64,000 nucleotides of DNA, from positions 5,952,001-6,016,000 of the forward strand of contig NZ_CP030050.1 in assembly GCF_015291705.1 (NCBI RefSeq), written 5' to 3'. Source of the DNA: Bradyrhizobium arachidis. GTDB lineage: Bacteria > Pseudomonadota > Alphaproteobacteria > Rhizobiales > Xanthobacteraceae. Below, one piece after another: positions 8,196-17,141 of this stretch. The notes beneath the pieces were generated by a model. It was given only the letters and a program-made list of their open reading frames with translations, had not been told where the DNA came from and did not search any database. Position 1 is the first letter of the stretch. Every line of letters starts with the position of its first letter. Both the position numbers and the translations under genes were made by a program.

Positions 8196-9797
8196 ATGCG
8201 TGCGCTCGCCTTGAGAACAGTCTCTCTTCTCGCCCTCGCTACCCTCGGCTCGATCTCCGCCTCGCCTGCCGCACGCGCGGAGGACGGGACCGACGAGCAG
8301 TTTGGCAAGGTTCATTTCCAGACCACCTGCAACGAGGTGGCGCAGCGGCGCTTTGACCGCGGGATGCGCTATCAGCACTCGTTCTGGTACCGGCCCGCGA
8401 AAGAGATCTTCGAGGAGACGTTGCAGGCCGATCCGGAATGCGCGATCGCCTATTGGGGCATTGCCCTCAGCCTGCTGTACAATCCGCATTTCCCCGCGCC
8501 GAAGGAAAACCTCGCCGAAGGCCTCGCCGCGCTGCAGAAGGCCAAGGCACTCGGCGCCAAGAGCGAACGCGAACGCGACTATATCGACGCGCTGCTGGCC
8601 TTCTATTCTGGCGACGACAAGACGACGTTTGGCCAACGCGCGCAGGCCTATCTCAAGGCAACCGAAGCCGTCGCCGCGCGCTATCCCGATGATGACGAGG
8701 CGCAGATCGCCTACGCGATCACGCTGAATGTCACGGCCTCACCAAACGACAAGACCTATGCCAACCAGCTCAAGGGCGCGGCCATCCTGGAGCCGATCTT
8801 CAAGCGGCAGCCGCGGCACCCCGGCGTCGCGCATTACCTGATCCACCTCTACGACTATCCGGCGATCGCAGCGCAGGGTCTCGACGCCGCCAAGCGCTAT
8901 TCCGAGATCGCGCCGGCAGCGCCGCACGCTCTGCATATGCCCTCGCACATCTTCACGCGCGTCGGCTACTGGAACGAATCCATCGACGCCAATAGCCGTT
9001 CAGCCAAGGCCGCCAAGGAGGGCAAGGACCCCAGCGAGCAGCTGCATGCCGACGACTATATGGTCTACGCCCTGCTCCAGCTTGCGCAGGACAGCCGAGC
9101 CCGCGACGTCATCGCGGACATGGTTGCGACCACTGGCTATGCGCCGGCCGTCCGTGCCGGTCCCTACGCGATAGCGGCGAGCCAGGCGCGCTATATGGTC
9201 GAACGCGGCGATTGGCAGGGCGCTGCCGCGCTGAAGGTCGAGCCGAGCCGGTTTGCCTATGTCGATGCGATCACCTATTTCGCCCGCGCCCTCGGCGCCG
9301 CGCGATCCGGCAATGCCGACGCAGCGACGCCGGACATCGCCAAGCTGGCGGAGCTGCGGGACAAGCTGCAGCAGGACAAGGACGCCTATTGGGCCGAGAT
9401 CGTCGACATCCAGCGGCAGGTCGCCACGGCCTGGCAGCTCAACGCCCAGGGAAAACAGGCGGACGCGCTGGAGGCGATGCGCCTTGCCGCTGATGCCGAG
9501 GACAAGACCGAAAAATCCATCGTGACGCCGGGACCGCTCGCCCCGGCACGCGAGCTTTACGGAACCATGTTGCTCGAACGCGGCATGGCGACGGAGGCAT
9601 TGGCCGCGTTCGAAAGCACCATGCGCAAGGAGCCGAACCGCTTTGGCGCGACGATTGGCGCCGCTCACGCCGCCGAGAAAGCGGGTGATGCCGCCAAGGC
9701 ACGCCAGTACTACGCAAAGGTCGTCGACATGGCACGAAATGGCGACTCCTCGCGGGAGGACCTCGCGGCCGCACGAAAGTTCATGGCTCAGAATTAG
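8196..9797 (+). CDS. Exported tetratricopeptide-repeat protein
   Basis: 533 residues. A clear signal peptide (MRALALRTVSLLALATLGSI, cleavage near AARAED) and a well-placed GGAGG before ATG 8196. The mature part is helical with TPR-like units, for example FDRGMRYQHSFWYRPAKEIF, ADPECAIAYWGIALSL, HPGVAHYLIHLYDYP, and a last pair around LAAFESTMRKEPNRFGATIG. The YxHSFWY...A.F...DP.CA..YWG pattern is seen in secreted TPR proteins of unknown role in many proteobacteria. Periplasmic scaffolding is the likely kind of function. The small gene at 9841 follows in the same direction 43 bp later. Confidence 0.75.
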   Translation: MRALALRTVSLLALATLGSISASPAARAEDGTDEQFGKVHFQTTCNEVAQRRFDRGMRYQHSFWYRPAKEIFEETLQADPECAIAYWGIALSLLYNPHFPAPKENLAEGLAALQKAKALGAKSERERDYIDALLAFYSGDDKTTFGQRAQAYLKATEAVAARYPDDDEAQIAYAITLNVTASPNDKTYANQLKGAAILEPIFKRQPRHPGVAHYLIHLYDYPAIAAQGLDAAKRYSEIAPAAPHALHMPSHIFTRVGYWNESIDANSRSAKAAKEGKDPSEQLHADDYMVYALLQLAQDSRARDVIADMVATTGYAPAVRAGPYAIAASQARYMVERGDWQGAAALKVEPSRFAYVDAITYFARALGAARSGNADAATPDIAKLAELRDKLQQDKDAYWAEIVDIQRQVATAWQLNAQGKQADALEAMRLAADAEDKTEKSIVTPGPLAPARELYGTMLLERGMATEALAAFESTMRKEPNRFGATIGAAHAAEKAGDAAKARQYYAKVVDMARNGDSSREDLAAARKFMAQN

Positions 9798-9840
9798 CAA
9801 TTCATGGCTCGCAATTAGCAAAAGTGCCGCGGCGGCTTCC

Positions 9841-10407
9841 ATGCGCCTGACAAGCAAATTCGTCGCGATCAGCGCAGCCACCCTCCTGCTCTGCGCAGCC
9901 GCGGCGGTTTGGATATCGCGATCCGGCGATCCGGCGCGCGCAACGGCAGCGTCGGACGGGATCCGCCCGGTGTGGACGGAAACCGACTGGCCTTTCGCCG
10001 CAGATCCGTGGGGGAAAGGCAAGGCGTTCCGCTGCAAGGCCGCCGATTGCGGCGGCGAGGTCCTGCTCTACGTTCGCGCCAAGCTCGGGTTTTGCAACTG
10101 CGCCACCGGCGTCGCCGACGATGGCGACCTCGAGCAGATGGGCGACCTGGTGTTGATCGGCAAGGCAACGCCGACCGGTGCCGGTCGAGAGATCATCGTC
10201 GGCCCGATGCGCGGCCGCAGCAGGGCCTATCGCATCGAGGGAAATCCTAACACCGCGCTCTCACTCGCCTTCAATCAGCGCTGCGACATGGTGGCCGCGA
10301 CGGCTGTGGTTGGACCGGGCGCGCCCGCGTCACTGGAGCCGGCGGTGCTGGCGTTCCTCAACAGCGAGCGCATGTTGAAATGGGCCGAGGTCGCGCTGGG
10401 GTTATAG
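9841..10407 (+). CDS. Hypothetical membrane-anchored or exported protein
   Basis: 188 residues starting at ATG 9841. The first 24 residues (MRLTSKFVAISAATLLLCAA then AAVWI) form one hydrophobic segment that could be an uncleaved anchor or signal peptide. The remainder is a soluble domain with five cysteines (FRCKAADCGGE, FCNCATG, QRCDM). It probably forms an operon with the upstream TPR gene. Between them a segment of about 22 bp carrying the end of the upstream gene is duplicated (ATGGCTCAGAATTAGC then ATGGCTCGCAATTAGC), which leaves a tiny out-of-use start. The family is not recognised. Confidence 0.6.
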   Translation: MRLTSKFVAISAATLLLCAAAAVWISRSGDPARATAASDGIRPVWTETDWPFAADPWGKGKAFRCKAADCGGEVLLYVRAKLGFCNCATGVADDGDLEQMGDLVLIGKATPTGAGREIIVGPMRGRSRAYRIEGNPNTALSLAFNQRCDMVAATAVVGPGAPASLEPAVLAFLNSERMLKWAEVALGL

Positions 10408-10409
10408 CT

Positions 10410-10471
10410 AGTCCGCTCGCGGCCGGAAAACCGACGTTCAGGCGCTTGAGACGAAAGACAATCAAGGGCCA
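10410..10471 (+). repeat. Dispersed intergenic repeat, partial copy
   Basis: Begins AGTCCGCTCGCGGCCGGAAA and ends CAAGGGCCA. The same sequence, slightly diverged, is the second half of the repeats at 28373-28470 and 29665-29762. Confidence 0.75.
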
Positions 10472-10532
10472 ACTCCGGACTGATGCGCCGCAGAAGAGTG
10501 CTGCTATTCGATCACCTCGTCGACATGTGAGG

Positions 10533-12086
10533 CTACTCGGGCAACCCCGCTTTGCGAAAACCCTCAATCATCAGCTTCGCATTTATTGGTAGCCGGCTCC
10601 GAGCGATCCACGCCGATATTGTAAAAGCGGGGTCGACCTCAAGCATACCGGCCGCCGCCTCACGGGCCTCAGCGTCACGCCCGAGATGGGCGAAAGCGGA
10701 GGCGAGACAGCGATATGGTCCTGGATAGGACGGATTCTGACGCAGGGCTTTCTTTCCTGCAACGATGGCCTCGTCAAAGCGACGAAGCTCAATAAAGGCA
10801 TACCCCATCCCGGTTAACGCTGTGAATTGTTGCGGGTCCACCGGGCTCATTCGCATGGCGCGTTCAAAGCTCCGGATCGCTTCCTCCGGCTGCCCCGCAA
10901 TCTTGTAGACCCAGCTTCTGCAGTTCCATGTGTGAGATGAATTTGAGTTGAGCGCGACCGCTCGATCGGCCAGCTCAATTTCAGTTTCAAAATCGCCGAC
11001 CAACAAAGCGGTGATCAATGCAGCAGTTGCTAACGTGTTTGGGTCATGATCGTCGAGGCTCAGTGCTAGGCGCATGAGCCGAACGGCTTCCTTGCGTTCG
11101 AATTGTGGGTCAGTCGCGTAGCTCCTAAGAACGTTTTCCATATGACAGGCACCTGCCAAAGCGGCAGCAGCCGCAAACCCTGGGTCAAGCTCCAGGGCAC
11201 GCTGGACCAGTCGAAGTGCCTCGACCAAGCTTTCGCGGGACGATCGGTCGGCTTGCTGTACAGCCTGGAGATAAAGATTATATGCGGTGAGGTCTTCCGG
11301 TCGCCGCCGCGTCGCCAGTGCAATTTCTGCTTGAAACAACTTCGGCTGAATAGCTGAGACAACGGCGAGCGTGACCTCGTCCTGCAACGCGAAAATATCT
11401 GTCATGTCACGCTCGAACCTATCCGCCCAAATGTGCGCGCCCGTGGCCGCTTCAATCAACTGGCACGTGATGCGAACCTTCCCCGAAGCCTTGCGCACGG
11501 CTCCCTCAAGCACATAGCGGACTCCAAGCCTGCGTCCGACCTCCTTGATATCGACGGCTTTGTCCTTGAAGGTGAAACTCGAATTGCGAGCGATCACGAA
11601 CAACCATCTGAACCGCGACAGCGCGGTCGTGATCTCCTCAACCATCCCGTCCGCGAAGTATTCCTGCTCGGGATCGCCAGACATGTTCGCGAACGGCAGC
11701 ACGGCGATGGAGGGCTTGTCGGGCACTGCAGGAGCGCTCTCGGGCGCATCGCCCGGGTCTGGGCCCGCAACGTCTCGCGCCTCCCGCACCTGTCCGACGA
11801 AGCGGAAGCCCTTGCGCGGCAGTGTCTTGATGAAGCGCTGTTCCTCGCCGGAATCGCCGATTGCACCCCGGGCGGCATTCAGGCGGGTTGTCAGCGCCGC
11901 GTCAGATACGCTGCGCCCATTCCAAATGGCTTTGATGAGCTCGTCCTTGCTGACAACCCGCTCCCTGTTGCGGATCAGGTAATCGAGCAGGTCAAAAACC
12001 TGCGGTGCGATCGACACCGCTTCAGTCCCCCGATGCAGCTCGCGCCGGTCGGTATCGAATGCATATTCCTCGAAAAGATAGCGCAA
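10533..12086 (-). CDS. OmpR-type winged-helix regulator with TolB-like and TPR domains
   Basis: 517 residues. Residues 1-100 are a Trans_reg_C winged helix (VFDLLDYLIRNRERVVSKDEL, LRKGFRFVG-like end LPRKGFRFVGQV). After a Pro-rich linker comes a TolB-type module (SIAVLPFANMSGDPEQEYFA, VIARNSSFTFKDKAVDIKEV), then TPRs to the end. There is no receiver and no membrane segment, so it probably senses a ligand or protein partner in the cytoplasm. The TolB-like and TPR parts closely parallel those of the cyclase at 24465-26273. Start at ATG 12086. The TPR part ends normally. Confidence 0.85.
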   Translation of the reverse strand: MRYLFEEYAFDTDRRELHRGTEAVSIAPQVFDLLDYLIRNRERVVSKDELIKAIWNGRSVSDAALTTRLNAARGAIGDSGEEQRFIKTLPRKGFRFVGQVREARDVAGPDPGDAPESAPAVPDKPSIAVLPFANMSGDPEQEYFADGMVEEITTALSRFRWLFVIARNSSFTFKDKAVDIKEVGRRLGVRYVLEGAVRKASGKVRITCQLIEAATGAHIWADRFERDMTDIFALQDEVTLAVVSAIQPKLFQAEIALATRRRPEDLTAYNLYLQAVQQADRSSRESLVEALRLVQRALELDPGFAAAAALAGACHMENVLRSYATDPQFERKEAVRLMRLALSLDDHDPNTLATAALITALLVGDFETEIELADRAVALNSNSSHTWNCRSWVYKIAGQPEEAIRSFERAMRMSPVDPQQFTALTGMGYAFIELRRFDEAIVAGKKALRQNPSYPGPYRCLASAFAHLGRDAEAREAAAGMLEVDPAFTISAWIARSRLPINAKLMIEGFRKAGLPE

Positions 12087-12310
12087 GCTGCCGTTCCTTC
12101 TCGGGGTCGCCTCTGTACCAGCGCATCAAGAATATGCTGCCGGTAAGAGAAATGTAACCCGCCAGTTAAGCGCGCCCGCTCATCTTGCGGCAACTTCTGC
12201 CTAGAGCATGGTCCGGACCCGAACGGCCGCGTTAGCGCAAAGTGCGCAGCGGTTTTCCGAAAAGATCATGCTCAAACAATAACCTAACAGTCCAGACAGG
12301 ACACGCCCTG

Positions 12311-12628
12311 ATGAGCACGATCCGCGGGACCACTGAGCTGGGACCGTTAACCGCAAGGCGGCAGGTCTACAGTCCTCTCGAACCATATTGGGATGCGTTT
12401 CAGGAGTGGCGCAAACGCCAGACTCTACTGGCCAAGTTGTGCGCCCTGAGTGACAGGGAGCTGATGGATATCGGTATTGCGCGCAGCGAAATCGCCTACC
12501 TCGCCTCGCATCGAGGTTGCGATGCGCGCGGCGCCCTCTCCGGCGGACAAGGCACGACCATGGCTGGCAGCCAAGATGACGGGAGCGTTCTCTCTTGCCC
12601 GCCCGCGGCATTTGGTTGCGACCGGTAG
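12311..12628 (+). CDS. DUF1127 family small protein
   Basis: 105 residues. The core WDAFQEWRKRQTLLAKL followed by LSDRELMDIGIARSEI is the Arg-rich DUF1127 motif. Short members of this family in Agrobacterium and Rhodobacter affect RNA turnover and stress or phosphate adaptation. The motif normally sits at the C-terminus; here about 35 extra, Gly/Ser-rich residues follow, so the true stop may have been lost or the tail is specific. Start ATG 12311 with AGGACA upstream. The next gene begins 11 bp after the stop. Confidence 0.75.
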   Translation: MSTIRGTTELGPLTARRQVYSPLEPYWDAFQEWRKRQTLLAKLCALSDRELMDIGIARSEIAYLASHRGCDARGALSGGQGTTMAGSQDDGSVLSCPPAAFGCDR

Positions 12629-12639
12629 GAGTACGTGCG

Positions 12640-13461
12640 ATGCGGGGATCCCTCGGGGAGAAGATCAACCAGGGCGGCACGGCGGACATCCACGCCTGGG
12701 CGCCAGGTCAGGTCGTAAAACTGTTCAGGAGAGGTTTCCCGCCGCGGGTCGGCCAGCAAGAGGCGCGGATGATCCAGGCAGTCTTCGTCGCCGGCGTGCC
12801 GGCGCCGGAGGTGTTGGGCGATGTGACGCTCGACGGACGCTTCGGCATCGTGCTCGGCCGCCTCGACGGACCGACACTGCTGCAGGTCACGCGCAGTGGC
12901 GCCGTGACGTTCGCCCAAGCGGGTGCGATCCTTGCATCCCTCGGCCTGTCCGTTCACAGAATGTCGCCGCCGCTGGAGGCCTTCCATCTGCGCAGCTGGA
13001 TGGACAACGCCTTCAGGCTCTCGGGCGACATCGTGCCCAGGCACATCGCCTCAGGCATCCTCGCGCTGATCGACCGCCTGCAGCAGCCGGGGGACGGGCT
13101 GTGCCATGGCGACATCCATCCTGGCAACGTGATCATGACGGCGGACGGTCCGCGGCTGATCGACTGGACCTTTTCGATCCGCGCGCCCGCGGCCCTCGAC
13201 CACGGGCTCACTCACATCAGCCTGACCGAGTTTGCCCTCGACGTCGCCGACAATCCTCAGCGGCCGCTTGCGGTCAATGCGGCCGCGCAATCCGAATACG
13301 CGCGGCTGTCCGGCAAGCCGGTAGCGGCGCTGAGGCAAGCGATGGAGACCTGGCTGCCGATCGCGATCGTCCGCTATTTCCTGCTCATGGGCGGGCCGAC
13401 AAGCGAGCGATGGCGGCGGATGATGCAGCGCGCCGAAGCGGCTCTGCGCCCGCAGGGCTGA
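12640..13461 (+). CDS. APH/choline-kinase-like phosphotransferase
   Basis: 273 residues from ATG 12640 (GGAG 9 nt upstream). The kinase signature is intact: catalytic loop LCHGDIHPGNVI (Asp and Asn of HxDxxxxN) and metal-binding LIDWTF in place of DFG, as in aminoglycoside phosphotransferases and related small-molecule kinases. The N-terminal lobe has the Gly-rich KINQGGTADIHAW and VVKLF lysine strand. The substrate is unknown; members phosphorylate sugars, choline, aminoglycosides or proteins. It lies close behind the DUF1127 gene. Confidence 0.8.
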   Translation: MRGSLGEKINQGGTADIHAWAPGQVVKLFRRGFPPRVGQQEARMIQAVFVAGVPAPEVLGDVTLDGRFGIVLGRLDGPTLLQVTRSGAVTFAQAGAILASLGLSVHRMSPPLEAFHLRSWMDNAFRLSGDIVPRHIASGILALIDRLQQPGDGLCHGDIHPGNVIMTADGPRLIDWTFSIRAPAALDHGLTHISLTEFALDVADNPQRPLAVNAAAQSEYARLSGKPVAALRQAMETWLPIAIVRYFLLMGGPTSERWRRMMQRAEAALRPQG

Positions 13462-13536
13462 ATTCTTCATCGCGCGCTTGGCCGTCGATGCGGCTGCACT
13501 CGGTGTCGGCTTCGGAACCAGAAGCCGACTTGCTGG

Positions 13537-14436
13537 CTAATGCTTCGCCATGAAGGCCAGGACGGCTTGATCGTAAGCGCCCGGATTCTCCCATGGCGCG
13601 GTGTGCGAGCTCGCAGCGATCTCGATTCTTTCGTTGTTCGGCAAGCAACGCTCCAATTGGTCGACGATTCGATGAAAAAATCGCGGGCTTCGTTCGGTCG
13701 CGGATAGGAGCGTCGGAGCCGCAATGGCCTTGGCCATGTCGCAGGTAAAGACCGGCCTTGGCCGCTTGGTCGTCGCATCCGCCTGATATGATGCAACGTT
13801 GTCCAAGTTCATCTTTTGATGGGCTTCGGAGCGACGTTCATATGCGCCCGGCCCGCCAACGCCATTGACGAACAGGGGAATGCCGCGTTGCACATCGCCG
13901 ATTTTCAGGGCTTCTCTGGCGGGGGCGAGCGTTGCACCCAGCTCTTTCAACATGTCACTGCCGTCGGGCAGACCGTTCAGGATGCCAAGCGCAGGCGGTT
14001 CATTCACGGCGAGACTGACGACCATGTCGGGATGCGTTGCGGCGAAGAAAAGCGCCGCGTGGGCTCCGGATGAATGCGCCACGACCCTGGCTTTGGAATA
14101 CCCCAGAGCGCGCACGAGACCTGCAAGGTCCTCACCATGCACATCGGCTGCAGCATCGGGTGTACCGTCCGGACTTGTCTGATTGGGATAGTTGTTTCGA
14201 CGACTGTACGCGATCGCGCGATATCGGGCTGCGAATTTCGGAAGCTGCTCGCTCCACATCCGGTAGTCCTGCAGACCACCGTGGACGAATATGACGGGAT
14301 CGCCTTGGCCCGCTTCAACGTAGGCGATTTCGTATCCGTTGGCGGAGATTCGCTTTACGTCGTCAGCCATGGCCAAACTGCTGGCTATCGCAGCAACTGC
14401 AAAGAGGACGGAGCCGACGACCTTTTGAAAAGACAT
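13537..14436 (-). CDS. Exported alpha/beta hydrolase (copy A)
   Basis: 299 residues with a signal peptide (MSFQKVVGSVLFAVAAIASS, cut near AMADD). The alpha/beta-hydrolase fold is shown by VIFVHGGLQDYRMW (oxyanion HG), nucleophile elbow VVAHSSGAHAA, and a terminal His in AASSHTAPWENP. It shares layout and many residues with the protein at 29930-30865 (VHGxLxDYRxW, SYSRRxxYPN, LExCLPxxER), so the two are paralogues. The nucleophile elbow AHSSGA departs from the usual GxSxG by having Ala in the first position. Substrate unknown; probably a periplasmic esterase-like enzyme. Confidence 0.8.
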   Translation of the reverse strand: MSFQKVVGSVLFAVAAIASSLAMADDVKRISANGYEIAYVEAGQGDPVIFVHGGLQDYRMWSEQLPKFAARYRAIAYSRRNNYPNQTSPDGTPDAAADVHGEDLAGLVRALGYSKARVVAHSSGAHAALFFAATHPDMVVSLAVNEPPALGILNGLPDGSDMLKELGATLAPAREALKIGDVQRGIPLFVNGVGGPGAYERRSEAHQKMNLDNVASYQADATTKRPRPVFTCDMAKAIAAPTLLSATERSPRFFHRIVDQLERCLPNNERIEIAASSHTAPWENPGAYDQAVLAFMAKH

Positions 14437-14630
14437 TGTGGCCTCGCAAATGCAATCATAGGGAGAAACATGTCTCTTCAGAAGCTTATACGCTTCTGGC
14501 CGGTTTGCCTCCTATGCGTCACAAGCGCCCATCAAAGCCAGCGCGACCGGTGTCCGCTATATCGACGGTAGCCGACACCATAATGGGCTGAACCTGGTTC
14601 GGCTCAGGGCCACAAGCGGAAGTCATCCAA

Positions 14631-15263
14631 TCACTTTTGTGGTGAGGACCACGGATGCGGTGGCAACCTTTTCAAAAAATACGATAATAGAACCCGTTCA
14701 CCTTCTTTAAAGACACAGACATACGAGGTGGGAGTCTTTGGCTTGTCTTCCCCCAGACGCAGCAGAAGAACATGATTTGCGTCGTTGCGATCCCGAAACC
14801 AAAAGTCGCTCGCGCCCAGCTTTCGGTTTATTTCTGATTGGCCAAAATGTACGTCGTTGTACCGAACGTAAAAGGAGGCCTTTATGATTTTGCCGGGGCC
14901 ATATTGCTGATCGCCAATATTATCTTCGACAAGGAAGCTCACCTCAGACGGCCAGCCGGGACCGACACGCGCAGCCACCCAGGAAATTTCCCCAACAAAC
15001 CGCACTTCGAGCCGCGAGCAGGTCTTTGTGCCCGAAGGCAATTCAAACTCTTCGCCGTCTGGGGCGGTCGGCGACCACCAGTGAGTGTAAGCCGTTTGCC
15101 CGGTTTTTGGGTGAAGGGAATCCAGAGCATCGTTCATCGCATAGACCCTTTCAGACGGCGCGGTTAAGCAGAGAAGGACAAACAAGGCCACCCAGCACGT
15201 ACGAAGGGTTGAGCCCTGCGCGAAACCCTTCACCTTCGCTGCTTCGTCAAAAATCATCGACAT
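14631..15263 (-). CDS. Hypothetical exported protein
   Basis: 210 residues. A hydrophobic segment at about residues 22-38 (TCWVALFVLLCLTA, then PSERVYA) looks like a signal peptide with a long N-region; an internal start may be used. The mature part has two cysteines (KTCSRLEV, YVCVFKEG) and no known motif. The 14437-14630 gap beyond its stop holds only intergenic repeat fragments (CAGGGCCACAAGCGG near 14608). The upstream side is the insertion site of the first IS element, 145 bp away, so its promoter region may be altered. Confidence 0.5.
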   Translation of the reverse strand: MSMIFDEAAKVKGFAQGSTLRTCWVALFVLLCLTAPSERVYAMNDALDSLHPKTGQTAYTHWWSPTAPDGEEFELPSGTKTCSRLEVRFVGEISWVAARVGPGWPSEVSFLVEDNIGDQQYGPGKIIKASFYVRYNDVHFGQSEINRKLGASDFWFRDRNDANHVLLLRLGEDKPKTPTSYVCVFKEGERVLLSYFLKRLPPHPWSSPQK

Positions 15264-15486
15264 CGATCACGCTCCCTGTTCCTTGCTCTCCATCTCTGCC
15301 ACCGGCTGCACAGGGGTCGCAGCGTCGGCTTTGCGCTTGGCCAGTTGCCAAAACTATGGGGCCAAATCGTAACATGGAACGCAATAGAGTTTCGGAAGAA
15401 TGGTCCGCTAATGGGATGGTCCGGCCGTGCTCCGGCCCTGCCAGCACGAGAAGCTGGCAAGGGGCGCTCAAGACAAGGAGCACGCC

Positions 15487-16551
15487 ATGTCTCAGAAACT
15501 CAACGCGGCGATCGCCGTGATCGGCATCGACATCGGCAAAAACTCGTTCCACATCGTGGGTCAGGATCACCGCGGTGCCATCGTGCTGCGGCAGAAGTGG
15601 TCGCGCGGCCAGGTGGAAACGCGGCTCGCCAACCTGCCGCCGTGCTTGATCGGTATGGAGGCCTGCGTAGGCGCCCATCATCTCAGCCGCAAACTCCAAG
15701 TACTTGGCCACGACGCCCGCCTGATGCCAGCGAAATACGTGCGCCCGTATTCGAAGGGACAGAAGAATGACTTCCGAGATGCGGAAGCCATCGCCGAGGC
15801 TGTCCAACGCCCGACCATGAAGTTCGTCGCGACCAAGACCGCCGATCAGCTCGACCTTCAGGCACTGCACCGCGTCCGCGATCGATTGGTCGGTCAGCGT
15901 ACCGGCGCGATCAATCAGATCCGTGCGTTCCTGCTGGAACGGGGCATCGCCGTGCGGCAAGGCCCGCATTCCCTGCGGTTCGAGTTGCCAGGTATCTTGG
16001 CAACACGCACTGATGTGCTCTCGCCTCGCATGTTGCCCATCATCGAGGGTCTGGCGGAAGACTGGCGCCGGCTGGATGAGCGTATCGAGGGTCTATCTGG
16101 CGAGATCGAAACACTAGCCCGTCAAGATAGGGCCTGCCAGCGACTGATGACGGTGCCTGGCATTGGCCCAATCATCTCGAGCGCAATGGTGGCTGCGATC
16201 GGCACCGGAGACGTGTTCTCGAAAGGCCGCGACTTCGGCGCCTGGCTTGGACTTGTTCCGAAGCAGATATCGACCGGCGACCGCACGATCCTCGGCAGTA
16301 TATCAAGGCGCGGTAATCGCTACCTGCGCGCGCTGTTCGTGCAAGCCGCGTGGGTTGTTCTGGTAAAGGTCAAGTGCTGGGAGCGCTATGGCCTCAACTC
16401 TTGGATCGAAGCCGCCAAGAAGCGATTGCACCACAACGTGCTGGCGATTGCGCTCGCCAACAAGCTCGCCCGGATCGCCTGGGCGGTCCTCAACAAGGGA
16501 CGCGCCTTCGCGTGCGTCAAGATGGAGGAGACGGTGTCCCGACCTGCTTGA
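15487..16551 (+). CDS. IS110-family DEDD transposase (copy 1)
   Basis: 354 residues from ATG 15487, preceded by AAGGAG. RuvC-like DEDD residues are visible: Asp15 (VIGIDIGKNS), Glu58 (LIGMEACVG), Asp95 and Asp98 (KNDFRDAEAIAEA). The C-terminal transposase_20 part has the helix-hairpin-like MTVPGIGPIISSAMVAAIG and FGAWLGLVPKQ, then RRGNRYLRALFVQAA. Length fits the family. In IS110 systems this protein acts with an element-encoded RNA to recombine donor circle and target without making a target duplication. The same protein is encoded in the two other copies. Confidence 0.95.
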   Translation: MSQKLNAAIAVIGIDIGKNSFHIVGQDHRGAIVLRQKWSRGQVETRLANLPPCLIGMEACVGAHHLSRKLQVLGHDARLMPAKYVRPYSKGQKNDFRDAEAIAEAVQRPTMKFVATKTADQLDLQALHRVRDRLVGQRTGAINQIRAFLLERGIAVRQGPHSLRFELPGILATRTDVLSPRMLPIIEGLAEDWRRLDERIEGLSGEIETLARQDRACQRLMTVPGIGPIISSAMVAAIGTGDVFSKGRDFGAWLGLVPKQISTGDRTILGSISRRGNRYLRALFVQAAWVVLVKVKCWERYGLNSWIEAAKKRLHHNVLAIALANKLARIAWAVLNKGRAFACVKMEETVSRPA

Positions 16552-16815
16552 TCCTCGCGCCGTGCGCGGGGCCGTCAAGGCGCAGCCTGGCAGCAGGAGA
16601 GCAAGACGTCAGGACAGCACGACGGCCGGCTTTGACGGCCCCTTGCGCGCGGCGCGTCTGCGCGCGCAGGCCGGGACGAAGGAACGGCCGCCAGGCACGA
16701 ACGAAGGAACAGCGCGAAGTGAGGAGCTATCGATGACGTAACAACCCTTACCCGCCGAGGTCTGCGAGAGGATGAGACGACGATGGAGAATCGGTCTTCC
16801 CGGCACATGTGAACC

Positions 16816-16858
16816 CTGGTGACCCAAATGGCCCGGTCGAGGCCTGTCCGCTAACCAG
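16816..16858 (+). ncRNA. Predicted target-binding loop of the IS guide (bridge/seek) RNA, copy 1
   Basis: Outer stem CTGGT (16816-16820) with ACCAG (16854-16858); inner stem GGCC (16830-16833) with GGCC (16841-16844). Between them lies a symmetric 9/9 internal loop. The right strand TGTCCGCTA contains the left flank of copies 1 and 3 (GTCCGCTA). The left strand GACCCAAAT is the reverse complement of ATTTGGGTC, the right junction of copy 2 (9/9), with 8/9 in copy 3 and 7/9 in copy 1. One guide with top-strand sense and one with bottom-strand sense is the arrangement known for IS110-family guide RNAs. The full RNA ends, and which strand is transcribed, cannot be read from sequence. Confidence 0.7.
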
Positions 16859-16988
16859 ATCACATGCGCGCTGATATCCATGATGGCCCGGAGCACTGCG
16901 CTCCAAACAGAGGCCGGATACATTGATGCAAGACCGCATCTACCGGATCGTCGAAATCTTCTTGCACCCCACGGCCGGACCATACATT

Positions 16989-17040
16989 GGGTCAAAAGCT
17001 GCCGTGGCGCACCATGCCGCGATTGGTCCGCTAAGGGCCA
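16989..17040 (+). repeat. Dispersed repeat interrupted by IS copy 1
   Basis: GGGTCAAAAGCTGCCGTGGC and onward to TAAGGGCCA. It matches 20296-20347 at all but two positions over 52 bp, and shares GGGTCA at the IS junction with the flanks of the other two copies. Confidence 0.8.
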
Positions 17041-17141
17041 ACAGGCGACATCAAGAATTTGCGATCGACCCGGCAACCGGCGGTCGGACCTCTGGAACTT
17101 CCAGGACCTGCGGCTGTTGTAGCACACAGAGGGCCGCATGC

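Larger units (their letters stand above)
15409..16988 (+). mobile_element. IS110-family (IS1111-type) insertion sequence, copy 1
   Basis: Element of about 1,580 bp found three times with no difference seen. Its boundaries come from comparing flanks: shared sequence starts at TAATGGGATGG and ends at ACCATACATT. The ends are near-perfect inverted repeats (left AATGGGATGGTCCGGCCGTG; right, reversed, the same with GG replaced by T). No target duplication is evident. The left noncoding end is short (78 bp) and the right one long (about 437 bp), as in the IS1111 group, where the guide RNA is at the right end. It is inserted between TCCGC(T) and GGGTCA of a dispersed intergenic repeat. Confidence 0.9.

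Noticed and set aside
15427..15486. Longer transposase start at 15427
   Set aside because: The upstream 20 codons come from the IS terminal sequence; ATG 15487 has AAGGAG just ahead.
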